A stretch of 55,256 nt of DNA. Source: Cysteiniphilum halobium. Lineage in GTDB: Bacteria; Pseudomonadota; Gammaproteobacteria; Francisellales; Francisellaceae. The notes below the pieces were generated by a model, which was not told the DNA's origin, did not search any database, and was given only the letters and a program-made list of their open reading frames with translations. The position numbers and the translations under genes are program-made. Below, one piece after another: positions 27,258-37,599 of the stretch. The stretch lies in assembly GCF_003574425.1 (NCBI RefSeq), contig NZ_QLIU01000032.1, forward strand, positions 1-55,256, given 5' to 3'. The first letter of the stretch is position 1. Each line of letters begins with the position of its first letter.

Positions 27258-27315
27258 AGGGACTTTGGGGTAAAGTTCCTAGAAAAGGGCTTTAGCACCA
27301 CGCTAAAGCTCTTTT
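27258..27315 (+). terminator. Tandem hairpins with intrinsic terminator, no gene upstream
   Basis: Hairpin 1 (27258-27280) pairs AGGGACTTT with AAAGTTCCT. Hairpin 2 (27285-27313) pairs AAGGGCTTTAGC with GCTAAAGCTCTT (12 bp, one G-U, 5-nt loop) and runs into TTTT and a T-rich tail. It sits in the 407-nt gap between the divergent regulator and guaB. Nothing upstream on this strand encodes a protein except a four-codon ORF at 27221-27235 (Met-Ala-Gly-Gly-stop) with an AAAGGA site. A small RNA or a guaB leader attenuator are the options. Confidence 0.65.
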
Positions 27316-27402
27316 CGTTTTGGTTTTATTTTACTGGTATTTAGGTGATCAAAAAATTCAATAAGAAATTAAATGCCAATGCTAGTAAAGCATGCTAAAT
27401 AT

Positions 27403-27411
27403 TGCTAGAAT
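27403..27411 (+). promoter_or_regulatory. Extended -10 promoter of guaB
   Basis: TGCTAGAAT is an extended -10, 56 nt before the guaB start. TGCTA occurs three times at 27380, 27393 and 27403, possibly a short regulator site array. It lies downstream of the hairpin/terminator unit, so guaB need not depend on read-through. Confidence 0.45.
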
Positions 27412-27421
27412 GCCGCTGTAA

Positions 27422-28927
<1,506 letters not shown>

Positions 28928-28948
28928 ATAACAAAGGAAAAGTTACAA

Positions 28949-29063
28949 CCATACTGCTATGCAGTTTTATTGTGCAAGCATTGGCTGATCGGTAGTTGAA
29001 ACCAATGGTCATTTCTTTGTCATTTTTGTATTTCCCTTTGACTTCGCTCAGGGTGTGGTCAGA
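28949..29063. repeat. 114-bp hairpin repeat, copy 2
   Basis: It aligns end to end with 10331-10444, sharing CCATACT, TTGTG.AAGCATTGGCTGA and CGCTCAGGG.G.GGT.AG. The right core is CCCTTTGACTTCGCTCAGGG (29034-29053). The left arm (CTGATCGGTAGTTGAAA) is more degenerate, so the stem is imperfect. It starts 22 nt after the guaB stop and takes up the first third of the 353-nt gap before pdxS. Confidence 0.65.
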
Positions 29064-29202
29064 TCAGTTTTGCTGGGCGATATTGGGTTATCACTAAGAA
29101 AAAATAGCAAAAAAGGTAAATTTGGAATTTAAGCGATTGTATCAGCTTTAAAATTGCTCTATTGTATGCGGGTATTTTATGCATCGCTAAGTAATTTACC
29201 CC

Positions 29203-29235
29203 GATGTAATAGTATAAATGATGTAATAGTATAAA
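29203..29235 (+). repeat. Tandem 17-bp duplication carrying two -10-like boxes before pdxS
   Basis: GATGTAATAGTATAAA occurs at 29203-29218 and again at 29220-29235, a 17-bp period. Each copy contains TAGTATAAA, usable as a -10. The second copy ends 45 nt before the pdxS start. Duplicated promoter cores or a two-site operator are both possible. Confidence 0.6.
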
Positions 29236-29280
29236 CCTTGTTTTTAAAACTGGTAATAAATAGAAGTGGAGTATTGGCTC

Positions 29281-30156
29281 ATGAATGATAGATTAAAGAT
29301 TAACGTTGGCTTGGCTGAAATGCTCAAAGGTGGCGTGATTATGGACGTTGTAACTGCAGAGCAGGCAAAAATTGCAGAAGATGCTGGTGCTGTTGCGGTG
29401 ATGGCGCTTGAGCGCGTCCCTGCTGATATTCGTAAAGATGGTGGTGTTGCGCGTATGTCAGATCCAAAGCTTATCAAAGAGATTATGGCAACAGTAAGTA
29501 TTCCAGTAATGGCAAAAGTGCGTATTGGTCACTTTGTTGAAGCGCAGATTCTAGAATCTCTAGGTATTGACTTTATTGATGAAAGTGAAGTGTTAACACC
29601 TGCTGATGATGAGAATCACATTGATAAGCATGCTTTTAAAGTCCCTTTTGTTTGTGGTTGTAGTAATTTAGGTGAAGCACTACGTCGAATTGGCGAAGGG
29701 GCTGCTTTGATCCGTACAAAAGGTGAAGCAGGAACAGGTGATGTGATTCAAGCAGTGAAGCAAATGCGTGCGTTAAATCGTCAGATGAAAGAAGTACAAA
29801 TGGCTGACAGTGGTGAACTAATGGCAATTGCTAAGAAACTAGCTGCACCTTATGAGTTAGTAAGGTATGTACATGAACATGGTAAATTGCCGGTACCTAA
29901 TTTCTCAGCTGGTGGTATTGCAACTCCTGCTGATGCAGCTATGCTGATGCAATTGGGTGCAGAAACCGTCTTTGTTGGGTCTGGTATCTTTAAATCTAAT
30001 AATCCTAAGAAGCGTGCGGAAGCAATTGTTAGCGCAGCAACGCATTTTAATGACGCAGAGGTGATTGCCAAAGTCTCAGAAGACTTAGGAGCGCCAATGA
30101 CAGGGATTAATTGCGACCATTTGTTACCACATGAGATGTTTTCAGTTAGAGGCTAG
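29281..30156 (+). CDS. pdxS: Pyridoxal 5'-phosphate synthase, synthase subunit
   Basis: 291 residues from ATG 29281 (GTGGAG 9 nt upstream; an in-frame GTG at 29266 is less likely). PdxS builds PLP from ribose 5-phosphate, glyceraldehyde 3-phosphate and ammonia in a (beta/alpha)8 barrel. Conserved pieces: [20 protein letters not shown], the Schiff-base Lys in [13 protein letters not shown] (near residue 79), [13 protein letters not shown] with the second active-site Lys, and [14 protein letters not shown] plus FVGSGIFKS for phosphate binding. pdxT follows after 3 nt, so the two subunits are co-produced. Use of the PdxST route, not the PdxA/PdxJ route, is uncommon in gammaproteobacteria. Confidence 0.98.
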   Translation: MNDRLKINVGLAEMLKGGVIMDVVTAEQAKIAEDAGAVAVMALERVPADIRKDGGVARMSDPKLIKEIMATVSIPVMAKVRIGHFVEAQILESLGIDFIDESEVLTPADDENHIDKHAFKVPFVCGCSNLGEALRRIGEGAALIRTKGEAGTGDVIQAVKQMRALNRQMKEVQMADSGELMAIAKKLAAPYELVRYVHEHGKLPVPNFSAGGIATPADAAMLMQLGAETVFVGSGIFKSNNPKKRAEAIVSAATHFNDAEVIAKVSEDLGAPMTGINCDHLLPHEMFSVRG

Positions 30157-30159
30157 AAG

Positions 30160-30705
30160 ATGAATATAGGGGTGCTTGCCTTGCAAGGCGCATATGATGC
30201 GCACCAGAAAAAAATTGAATCATTTGGTATTAATTGTATTTTGGTAAAAACAGAAGCAGCCTTGGCAAAGGTTGATGCACTTATTTTACCAGGTGGTGAA
30301 AGTACTACGATGACTTACTTGTTACAAAAACATCATCTGTGGCAGCCGCTGATCACGCGGATGAAAGAAATTCCTGTTTTAGCAACGTGTGCAGGGGTCA
30401 TCCTATTGCAAAGGATGGGTGTGCTGGATATTGATGTAATTCGTAATGGCTATGGGCGACAATTAGAAAGTGGCATTTTTCCTTTAACGGTCACATTTGA
30501 TACGATGAATGAGGAAATTGAAGCCTTTTTTATTCGTGCACCCATCATCAATGCGATACATGATCAAGAGATTCGTATTATGTCTTACCACTTAAATAAG
30601 CCAGTTTTAATTAGAAAAAATAAAATATTAGCAGCGACCTTTCATCCTGAGCTATGCCAAAGCTCACCAATTCATAAATACTTTATTGATTTAATACGCC
30701 ATTAA
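30160..30705 (+). CDS. pdxT: Pyridoxal 5'-phosphate synthase, glutaminase subunit
   Basis: 181 residues, slightly short for the family (~190). It hydrolyses glutamine and channels ammonia into PdxS. Class I amidotransferase features: LALQGAYDAH at the N-terminus, the oxyanion segment LPGGESTTMTYLL, the nucleophile Cys (near 77) in LATCAGVILL, and the His-x-Glu pair in AATFHPELC near the C-terminus, so the triad is complete. It begins 3 nt after the pdxS stop. An AT-rich hairpin about 45 nt beyond the stop may end the transcript. Confidence 0.97.
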   Translation: MNIGVLALQGAYDAHQKKIESFGINCILVKTEAALAKVDALILPGGESTTMTYLLQKHHLWQPLITRMKEIPVLATCAGVILLQRMGVLDIDVIRNGYGRQLESGIFPLTVTFDTMNEEIEAFFIRAPIINAIHDQEIRIMSYHLNKPVLIRKNKILAATFHPELCQSSPIHKYFIDLIRH

Positions 30706-30750
30706 AGAAACATCAATGGTATCGAGGATTTAATGGTTACGATCATTTAC

Positions 30751-30777
30751 AATATGTAAATATTTTTACATATTTTT
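30751..30777 (+). terminator. Weak AT-rich terminator candidate after pdxT
   Basis: AATATGTAAA (30751-30760) pairs perfectly with TTTACATATT (30765-30774) around a 4-nt loop, followed by TTT. The stem has a single G-C pair, so its strength is doubtful. Confidence 0.35.
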
Positions 30778-30844
30778 GTGCATTGACTATAAAGCAGGAT
30801 TTTGCGATCATGCGCGCTTGTTTTTATAGTTTTTGTAACAATAC

Positions 30845-31504
30845 TTGAATGAATATGCTGCTTGTAATAGGGATATGGTTATTCGCGTGATAAAAATGAG
30901 ATTAAGGGTAAAAGAACATTTGTTAAGGCTGGTTTTATTGACTATAGCGGGTGTTAGTTTTGCTGCAAATAGTGGTGAGTCATCTGCAAAAACAGTACAA
31001 CCAGTCAATGCTTCTATTAATCCTGGGACAACAAAGCAAGGACATGCTACAAATGACAAAACAAAAGGCACACCCGATAAAGATGAGAGCTTTTGGGTAT
31101 TTCTAAAAGGAACACAGCCGGATAATGCCCTTTACTTAGGGATGTTTACCTGGCATTTTAATCCTGAAAGTCGGGCGCATGACCGTTGGTCAAATAATTT
31201 GGTTGGTGGGCTTTATAATAGTATTTTTGTAGGTACTTTGCTCAACTCATTTAGTGATCGTGCTTTTGTTGTTGGTGTGCAACGCAATCTATATACTAAC
31301 CAATTATCACAAAACAATCAGGTGAATGTGGGTTATCGTCTAGGTATGATGTCAGGTTATGATCAACGTATGTCAGATTTTGCAAAATACTTACCGGTTT
31401 TACCAATTACCGAGCTTTATATTGACTATGCCTATAAAAATTTGGGAGCAGAACTATCTTATATTGGTGTCGTATTTACTGTGAAATTTTTTATACGATT
31501 TTAA
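30845..31504 (+). CDS. Exported protein, probably a small outer-membrane barrel
   Basis: Up to 219 residues; the start is uncertain (ATG 30845, ATG 30875, GTG 30887 and ATG 30896 are in frame, none with an ideal site). All of them keep the hydrophobic stretch RLVLLTIAGVSFA, a likely signal peptide cut before ANSGE. A Ser/Thr/Lys/Pro-rich linker follows to about residue 80. Residues ~90-219 alternate hydrophobic and polar in short strands with many Tyr, Gly and Asn (ALYLGMFTWHFNP, NLVGGLYNSIFVGTLLNS, VGYRLGMMSGYDQR), and the protein ends Phe-Phe-Ile-Arg-Phe. A terminal aromatic after beta strands is the signature recognised by the BAM machinery. I cannot name the family with certainty. It abuts the convergent exporter gene with no gap. 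Confidence 0.6.
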   Translation: MNEYAACNRDMVIRVIKMRLRVKEHLLRLVLLTIAGVSFAANSGESSAKTVQPVNASINPGTTKQGHATNDKTKGTPDKDESFWVFLKGTQPDNALYLGMFTWHFNPESRAHDRWSNNLVGGLYNSIFVGTLLNSFSDRAFVVGVQRNLYTNQLSQNNQVNVGYRLGMMSGYDQRMSDFAKYLPVLPITELYIDYAYKNLGAELSYIGVVFTVKFFIRF

Positions 31505-32689
31505 CTAAGTAGTGGCTAGGTCAAGGGAGTGCCCCTTATGCGCATGACGCGCAAAAACAACTGCTAGCAATCCGATTGCAAGTATAAAAATAGCAAAATG
31601 AATATTTGTCATCGTAAATTGTGTCAATAGAAAGGTTGCAATTGCGCCACCGAAGAAAGACATGAAGTTAAACAGTGCAGCGGCTGATCCTGTGATTTGA
31701 TGTGGTGCGCTTGATATTGCTCCGGCACTTGCCGTTGGACGAATCATGGCATAACCTAGGGTTGTTATCCACATAGGTAACACTAAAGTGTAGATATTAC
31801 TCGTAAAAATAATGTTTAAAAGAATGGTTAATATTGCTCCTGTGACAAGAAGTACTGCACCTGTAAGTACTAATTGTGCAATGCTAAAGCGTTTATTTAA
31901 TCTAGGTGCTAGAATGGACATAATCACAATCGCTAGTGAATTTAATGCAAAAATGATGCCAAAAGTTAATACTGAAAAGTTAAACACACCGATAATCAAC
32001 ATGCTACTTGCTGCAGCATATGAAAATAGAACGCCATAAGAACAAGCACTTGTTAGAATATAACCTTGAAAGCTTTTGATTTTAAGTAGTGATAGATAAT
32101 TATGATAAAGCTGTTTGGGCTTTGTAGCATGCATATTTTTTTGCTTAATACTTTCCGTAAACAAAAAGCTAATAACCAATAGGTAAAATACGCCAAGTAA
32201 CAATAGAAATACAAAGGCGCCATGCCAGCCAAATAGCTCTTGTAACATGCTACCAAGAAGAGGGGCAATTGCAGGACAAATCCCAATAATCGCCATTATC
32301 ATTGCCATTGCTTTAACCAGATCTTCTTTTTTATACACATCACGAGCAATTGCCATTGCCGCAACAATACTACTGCATGTGCCAATTGCTTGAAAGAAGC
32401 GTCCGATAAGTAGCATGTGGAAACTGCTTGAGAAGATAATCATAAGGCTGGCTAAGGTGTAAATAACAAGCCCAATTATAAGAACGGGTTTTCTGCCAAA
32501 ACGATCAAGCAAAGGGCCATAAAAAAGCTGAGAAGTGGAAAGGCCAATCATAAATACAGTCATGACCAATCCAATATGAGCAGTGTGAAAATTTTGCGCC
32601 ATTGCCGGCAAAGAAGCAACGAATACATCATTTGCAAAAGGTGTGATAACACAAACAGTGAGAATCAAGAACATCATCTTATTTTTCAT
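31505..32689 (-). CDS. Bcr/CflA-family MFS drug exporter
   Basis: 394 residues with twelve hydrophobic segments. Helix 1 reads ITPFANDVFVASLPAMAQNF, very close to the Bcr/CflA start. Motif A is GPLLDRFGRKPVLIIG. Helix 4 contains RFFQAIGTCSSIVAAMAIARD, typical of this subgroup. AGAGGA stands 4 nt before ATG 32689. Family members export bicyclomycin, chloramphenicol or other small molecules by drug:proton antiport. The gene is divergent from a PadR-type regulator, with a palindromic operator candidate between them, so substrate-induced expression is likely. Confidence 0.88.
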   Translation of the reverse strand: MKNKMMFLILTVCVITPFANDVFVASLPAMAQNFHTAHIGLVMTVFMIGLSTSQLFYGPLLDRFGRKPVLIIGLVIYTLASLMIIFSSSFHMLLIGRFFQAIGTCSSIVAAMAIARDVYKKEDLVKAMAMIMAIIGICPAIAPLLGSMLQELFGWHGAFVFLLLLGVFYLLVISFLFTESIKQKNMHATKPKQLYHNYLSLLKIKSFQGYILTSACSYGVLFSYAAASSMLIIGVFNFSVLTFGIIFALNSLAIVIMSILAPRLNKRFSIAQLVLTGAVLLVTGAILTILLNIIFTSNIYTLVLPMWITTLGYAMIRPTASAGAISSAPHQITGSAAALFNFMSFFGGAIATFLLTQFTMTNIHFAIFILAIGLLAVVFARHAHKGHSLDLATT

Positions 32690-32714
32690 TTTATCCTCTT
32701 TGGATTTACCATAT

Positions 32715-32758
32715 AGGTATTAAATACCTGTTGACTATACTCTTTGTACACGTAAAAT
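32715..32758 (+). promoter_or_regulatory. PadR-gene promoter with palindromic operator in the divergent gap
   Basis: AGGTATTAAATACCT (32715-32729) is a 7+1+7 inverted repeat. TTGACT (32731-32736), a 16-nt spacer and TAAAAT (32753-32758) form a promoter reading toward the regulator gene. The palindrome touches the -35 box and lies on the upstream side of the exporter gene, so one bound dimer could control both directions. Confidence 0.5.
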
Positions 32759-32823
32759 GCAATAAGATCTCTTTTTAAAATTAAGTAGTTACAACTCATA
32801 AAGGTAAATAAGAGAAAGATAAT

Positions 32824-33372
32824 ATGGCAAGAGAAAATAATTCCTGTTATGCAATTTTAAGTTTACTCAATAAAAAAGAATTATCCGGTTACGGTATCAA
32901 AGTGATTTTTGAAAAGATTGCGCATTTTTATTGGTCGGAAAGTAATGCGCAAATTTACCCAATGCTGAAACAATTAGAGGATCAAGGATTTGTCAAATCA
33001 CGATTAGATGAATCCAGTGGCAAACGTCAAAAGCGCATTTATGCGATCACTGCATCAGGCCAAGCCCATTTAATAAAGTGGTTAATGCAGCCAATTAGCT
33101 ATAACGCTAAAGAGCGTAATGAATTGTTATTAAAGCTAAGTAGTGGTTTTGTGATGGACAAAACAGACCTCTTGCAACATATTAATAATTACATCACACA
33201 TTTACAAATGTTGAAGATTAAGCTAACTGAGGTTGTTAACCATATTCATGTCGATCATGATGGTAGAGAGGATCAAGCTTACCTATTGTTGGTGTATCGC
33301 TATAATGAAAAGCGCTTAAAAGCAGAGATTGAATGGGCGCTAGAGACTATTCAATCGTTACAGGCGATGTAA
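32824..33372 (+). CDS. PadR-family transcriptional regulator
   Basis: 182 residues. The N-terminal winged helix (about 1-85) has the family pattern AILSLLNKKELSGYGIKVIFEK, then QIYPMLKQLEDQGFVKS and the wing GKRQKRIYAITASGQAHL. The C-terminal half (PISYNAKERNELLLKL to AEIEWALETIQSL) is a helical dimerisation region as in the PadR group with a long C-terminus. AAGAGAAAG precedes ATG 32824. PadR proteins repress adjacent phenolic-stress or drug-export genes; the divergent Bcr/CflA exporter is the obvious target. Confidence 0.87.
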   Translation: MARENNSCYAILSLLNKKELSGYGIKVIFEKIAHFYWSESNAQIYPMLKQLEDQGFVKSRLDESSGKRQKRIYAITASGQAHLIKWLMQPISYNAKERNELLLKLSSGFVMDKTDLLQHINNYITHLQMLKIKLTEVVNHIHVDHDGREDQAYLLLVYRYNEKRLKAEIEWALETIQSLQAM

Positions 33373-33498
33373 AATTAGATTAAGTAAAACAGTTAAGGAT
33401 AATGAAAAGCCTAAAAATCATATCGTTTTCATCGTTTTTAGAGTTAAAACATGATAGGCTTTTGTTTAGTTGTAATAAGTTTTGATCAGCTATATTCT

Positions 33499-34545
33499 AT
33501 GATAGAAACAGATCGTATTATCTCGGGTAATAAACAAAAAGAAGATCAGCAGATCGATCGTGCGATCCGCCCTAAAATGCTTCAGGATTATCACGGTCAG
33601 CCAGTGGTTAAAGAGCAGATGGAAATTTTTATTGAAGCGGCAAAAAAGCGTGCTGAAGCTTTGGATCATGTGCTTATTTTTGGTCCTCCTGGCTTGGGCA
33701 AAACCACACTGTCACACATTATTGCTAATGAGATGAATGTTTCATTAAAGCAAACCTCCGGTCCAGTATTAGAAAAGGCAGGTGACTTAGCAGCGCTATT
33801 AACGAATCTTGAAGCCAATGATGTATTGTTTATTGATGAGATCCATCGCTTAAGTCCGGTGGTTGAAGAAGTTCTTTATCCTGCGATGGAGGACTATCAA
33901 TTAGATATTATGATTGGTGAGGGACCTGCCGCTAGATCCATAAAAATTGATTTGCCTCCCTTTACTTTGGTGGGAGCAACCACTCGAGCAGGGCTTTTGA
34001 CCTCTCCTTTGCGTGATCGTTTTGGTATTGTTCAACGCTTAGAGTTTTATTCGGTAAATGATCTAGCAGATATTGTGATGCGTTCCGCAAAACTATTAAG
34101 TGTAAAAATTGAAGAATCAGGTGCCAAAGAAATTGCAAAACGCGCGCGTGGCACGCCACGCATTGCTAATCGTTTATTAAGACGTGTGCGTGATTATGCT
34201 GATGTTAAAGCCAAAGGTGTTGTTGATCACAAGGTTGCCGACAAAGCCTTGTCACTGATTAATGTTGATCCGGTTGGTTTTGATCATATGGATAGACGCT
34301 ATTTATTGGCTTTGATCGATAAATTCTCAGGAGGACCTGTTGGCTTAGATACGATTGCCGCATCGATTTCAGAAGAACGTGGCACAATTGAAGATATGAT
34401 TGAGCCTTATTTAATACAACAAGGTTATATCATGCGTACAGCACGCGGGCGAGTTGCAACACATCATGCCTATCGGCACTTTGATGTGGTAATGCCTGAG
34501 AAGTTAAGTGATTTGCAGCAGTTATCATTAGATGATGAATATTAG
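33499..34545 (+). CDS. ruvB: Holliday junction branch migration helicase RuvB
   Basis: 348 residues from ATG 33499, because homologues begin with Met-Ile-Glu-x-Asp-Arg; the upstream ATG at 33451 would add 16 unrelated residues. RuvB is the AAA+ ring motor that, with RuvA, drives branch migration of recombination intermediates. Motifs: Walker [14 protein letters not shown] (residues ~61-68), Walker [10 protein letters not shown], sensor 1 [18 protein letters not shown] with the arginine finger, and the C-terminal winged helix ([18 protein letters not shown]). ruvA and ruvC are not adjacent, unlike the common ruvAB pair. No strong ribosome site is visible. Confidence 0.97.
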   Translation: MIETDRIISGNKQKEDQQIDRAIRPKMLQDYHGQPVVKEQMEIFIEAAKKRAEALDHVLIFGPPGLGKTTLSHIIANEMNVSLKQTSGPVLEKAGDLAALLTNLEANDVLFIDEIHRLSPVVEEVLYPAMEDYQLDIMIGEGPAARSIKIDLPPFTLVGATTRAGLLTSPLRDRFGIVQRLEFYSVNDLADIVMRSAKLLSVKIEESGAKEIAKRARGTPRIANRLLRRVRDYADVKAKGVVDHKVADKALSLINVDPVGFDHMDRRYLLALIDKFSGGPVGLDTIAASISEERGTIEDMIEPYLIQQGYIMRTARGRVATHHAYRHFDVVMPEKLSDLQQLSLDDEY

Positions 34546-34586
34546 TTGTTTTTAGTGAATAGCACCAAATTATAAGAGGGGAAGTT

Positions 34587-35531
34587 TTGGGTATTATTAT
34601 TGGGATCATTTCAGGCATGTTATGGGGATTAAATGACGTATTGACTAACGTTTACTCTGAGCAAGCTTTATTTAGCACAGCTACTTTTGCAGTACTGGTA
34701 TTTGCGTTGGTATTATCTTTGATGCAGGATAGTTTTTCCTGTGTTGGAATTTATAGCTATCACACTATGCGTGGTAGTTTTAAGAAAAATATTGCTAAAA
34801 CCAGACATAAAAACTTCTGGCCATTAATAATAGCTGCTGTTTGTGCAGGCCCCTTAGGAATGGTTGCAGGTATTATGGGTATTGCTTATGCCGGACCTGT
34901 TTATGCAGGAGTTGTGACCTCATGCTATCCTGTTATTGCACTTTTGTTAGCGATGACTTTGCTGCGCGAGAAGCCAACAAAAATAAAGGTGATTGGCATT
35001 ATATTGTCGGTTATTGCTGTGATGTTTATTTCTATTGCAGGTGTGCGCTCGGGAGCGCCACATATTTTAATCGGTTTAATTTTTGCCAGTTGTGCGATGT
35101 TGGGCTGGGGTGCTGAGTCGATTTTATTTTCCATTGCGCAAAAATCATCAACACAAGATGTCTCATGGCTTTTAGCAGTACGTCAAAGTGCTTCAGCATT
35201 AAGTTATTTATTAATTCTTGCAATATTACTTGTTGGTGATTACCAACAAACATGGGCAGTGATCAGTCATTTATTTGTGCCACTTTTAATTATTGGCTGT
35301 GTATTGTCTGCTTCAAGCTCATACCTTGCGTATTATCATGCAATCAAACGCATAGGAGCAAGCCTGGGTACGACATTTAATGCTAGTTTTATTTTCTGGG
35401 CAGGAATTTTTAGTGTATTATTTAATATTACTCATGTTCAAGAGTCATTCATTTTATGGAGTATCGTATTGATTATAGGTATTTATTTTGCATCAAAGGG
35501 GAATAAAAAATATGCGCAAGTTACCTGTTAA
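34587..35531 (+). CDS. DMT/EamA-family permease
   Basis: 314 residues with about ten hydrophobic helices in two similar halves, the EamA layout. TTG 34587 is accepted as start because GAGGGGA lies 4 nt upstream and the first helix begins at once (GIIIGIISGMLWGLNDVLTN). The first repeat contains AGPVYAGVVTSCYPVIALLLA; the second contains ASLGTTFNASFIFWAGIFSVL. The family exports or exchanges amino acids, purines or other metabolites across the inner membrane. The substrate is not inferable. It lies 41 nt after ruvB and 72 nt before the efflux operon, so its transcript relationship is open. Confidence 0.8.
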   Translation: MGIIIGIISGMLWGLNDVLTNVYSEQALFSTATFAVLVFALVLSLMQDSFSCVGIYSYHTMRGSFKKNIAKTRHKNFWPLIIAAVCAGPLGMVAGIMGIAYAGPVYAGVVTSCYPVIALLLAMTLLREKPTKIKVIGIILSVIAVMFISIAGVRSGAPHILIGLIFASCAMLGWGAESILFSIAQKSSTQDVSWLLAVRQSASALSYLLILAILLVGDYQQTWAVISHLFVPLLIIGCVLSASSSYLAYYHAIKRIGASLGTTFNASFIFWAGIFSVLFNITHVQESFILWSIVLIIGIYFASKGNKKYAQVTC

Positions 35532-35603
35532 TTAAAGTTGCGAAAACGTAATGATGTTCTACACTTTCTTTGTCTATATATAAAAGGAGTTTAGCGTAAT
35601 AAA

Positions 35604-36605
35604 ATGCTAGCATTATTTAATTTACTCAGACGCAGTAAAGTAGTTTTTAGTATTGTTATTTTACTCATTATTGCTTATGTTGGTTATTTTTGGGCGACCC
35701 ACTCAACATCAACAGATAATGCTTATGTGGTCGCCAACATGAGCTATGTTAGTACACCAATTTCAGGAATTATTGAAAATATTTATGTGAAAAATAATGA
35801 GTCTGTGCATAAAGGTCAATTATTAATAGATATTGATCCAACAGAGTATAAGTATGCATTAAACGTCGCAGAGTCAAAACTTAAACAAATGAAGATAAGT
35901 TATCAAAAGAATATAGAAAAAATTCAGGTTTCCAAAGAGTCTATTGAATTTGCTAAGTCAAATCTTGATTTACAGAAAAGTCGCTTTGATGCTGCAACAG
36001 ATCTTCATCAAAAAGGACTGTTGGCAACTATAACATACTATGAAACTAAAAAAGATTATATAAACGCACAGTATTTAATGAGTCAAGCAAATCAAAATCT
36101 AAAAAGTGCAGAGCTTGATGAGAAAAATATTGAAAGTAGTATCAAAGAATTATTTAATCAAGTGCAAATTGCAAGATATAACTTAGCATCTACAAAAATA
36201 TATGCACCAGAAGATGGAATTATTAGCAATTTACATATGGTTAAAGGGAGTCCTGTTAATGCTTATAAACCTATTGTGACATTAATAGATACGTCACAGT
36301 GGTGGGTTCAGGCGAATTTTCAAGAAACAGATTTAGCAGGTGTTAAAAAGGGTGATAAAGCCAAGATTCGTTTACGTATGTATTTAGGTGACAAAGTTTA
36401 TCATGGAACGGTTGAAGATACCAACTGGGCGGTGGGGAGAAGAGCTGATGACTCAGCAGATCTTTTACAATCAGTGCCACAAGAGAATCAGTGGCTACTA
36501 TTGCCGCAACGGTTTCCTGTGATGATAAAAATAGATAAGCCAGATCCAAATTTTCCATTGCATGTTGGGGCAAGCGCATATGTTACGATTGAACCGACGA
36601 AATAA
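35604..36605 (+). CDS. HlyD/EmrA-type membrane fusion protein of a FUSC efflux system
   Basis: 333 residues. A short cytoplasmic start is followed by one helix (12-30), then the adaptor core: DNAYVVANMSYVSTPISGII and NNESVHKGQLLIDIDPTEY (first lipoyl half), a long helical hairpin (~75-190, Lys/Gln/Glu-rich), and KIYAPEDGIISNLHMVKGSPV (second lipoyl half). It is close to AaeA/EmrA. It should bridge the inner-membrane pump to an outer-membrane channel. AAAAGGAG precedes ATG 35604 at a suitable distance. The next two genes overlap in series, so the three form one operon. No TolC-type gene is included. Confidence 0.88.
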   Translation: MLALFNLLRRSKVVFSIVILLIIAYVGYFWATHSTSTDNAYVVANMSYVSTPISGIIENIYVKNNESVHKGQLLIDIDPTEYKYALNVAESKLKQMKISYQKNIEKIQVSKESIEFAKSNLDLQKSRFDAATDLHQKGLLATITYYETKKDYINAQYLMSQANQNLKSAELDEKNIESSIKELFNQVQIARYNLASTKIYAPEDGIISNLHMVKGSPVNAYKPIVTLIDTSQWWVQANFQETDLAGVKKGDKAKIRLRMYLGDKVYHGTVEDTNWAVGRRADDSADLLQSVPQENQWLLLPQRFPVMIKIDKPDPNFPLHVGASAYVTIEPTK

Positions 36606-37599
36606 GCGTAAATACTGCAGTAGCTACACACTGCCCCAAGACCCTTATTTAGATATTGCTTACCATGTTATCGTTACGTTAATGGCATTCTGTGTGTTAT
36701 TGATTTTATATATGATTTTCCAATGGCCAGACTTTTTAATTTTTTTATTAGTCTCGATTATGCTGATTTTTATGAGTGTTTTCCCGCTTGGACAATCACG
36801 TTGGGGACAGGTAAAGGCTTCTGTGATCATGAGTTGTGGTCTTTGGTTTTGCTTTGTATGTGTTTTTGTTGTCGCCAGCTCCAGAAGTTGGACTATTGTA
36901 TTAGTATTTGCATTTTCTTTGGGCTATTATTTGCTGACACTTAAAGATATGAATTTACGTTTATATTTTGGTTTGAGTGTATTATTTTTGCCGATTTTTA
37001 TTCACTTGGTTGATGATGCTTCAGCGATGGTACCAGTCAATAATATACAGGTATTTGTCAATTACAGTGTGGCAATTGTTATTTGTACTTTGTTTTCTAT
37101 AGCCGTTGCTATAATCCAGCCACGACGTTATGAGGCAAAGGTGTTGATTGCCATGATCGAGTATATTTACGCATTAAGACGTATGTTAAGTAGCACGGAT
37201 GAAAAGAGCTATCGTGATAACCTATATTCCATGTATCGCCACTTATACTATATGCGGCAACAAAGAGATGAACATCATAAGCGTTTTAATACGGAATTTA
37301 AGCAAATGATTGATAAATATATTAATGTGGTTTATCAGATTGTGATGATTTATGTTTATATTCTCAATAATCATGCGGTGAAATTACCATTTTACGATGC
37401 ATGTCTTAAAATTGATAATTTATTAGAGCAAGAAGATCCAGAGATTCAAGATAAAGTGATCGAAAATAGAGTGCTTCGTTTGCAGTTAATGGAAGAAAAT
37501 GTACAATTTAAAAAAGCGATTGAGCGAGCAGATGCTGATCTACAGTTGTTAGCTCAGCTCTATACAGAGATCAAGCAACTAAGGAAAAAATATGCTTAG
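36580..37599 (+). CDS. Split FUSC-type efflux pump, N-terminal half
   Basis: 339 residues from ATG 36580 (GGGG about 9 nt upstream), overlapping the adaptor gene by 26 bp; a TTG at 36562 is less likely. Residues ~30-195 hold about six helices (VTLMAFCVLLILYMIFQW, LIFMSVFPLGQSRWGQVKAS, then FVNYSVAIVICTLFSIAVAI). The last ~140 residues are a charged cytoplasmic helical domain. This matches the first half of AaeB/YccS-type FUSC pumps. The next gene supplies the second half and overlaps by 8 bp. Together they total about 670 residues, near the size of AaeB, so this is a two-subunit version and not a truncation. Confidence 0.75.
   Translation: MLRLNRRNKRKYCSSYTLPQDPYLDIAYHVIVTLMAFCVLLILYMIFQWPDFLIFLLVSIMLIFMSVFPLGQSRWGQVKASVIMSCGLWFCFVCVFVVASSRSWTIVLVFAFSLGYYLLTLKDMNLRLYFGLSVLFLPIFIHLVDDASAMVPVNNIQVFVNYSVAIVICTLFSIAVAIIQPRRYEAKVLIAMIEYIYALRRMLSSTDEKSYRDNLYSMYRHLYYMRQQRDEHHKRFNTEFKQMIDKYINVVYQIVMIYVYILNNHAVKLPFYDACLKIDNLLEQEDPEIQDKVIENRVLRLQLMEENVQFKKAIERADADLQLLAQLYTEIKQLRKKYA

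Noticed and set aside
33451-33498. N-terminal extension of RuvB
   Set aside because: The extra 16 residues are not found in the family and lie in a region with an inverted repeat (AAAAGCCTA/TAGGCTTTT).
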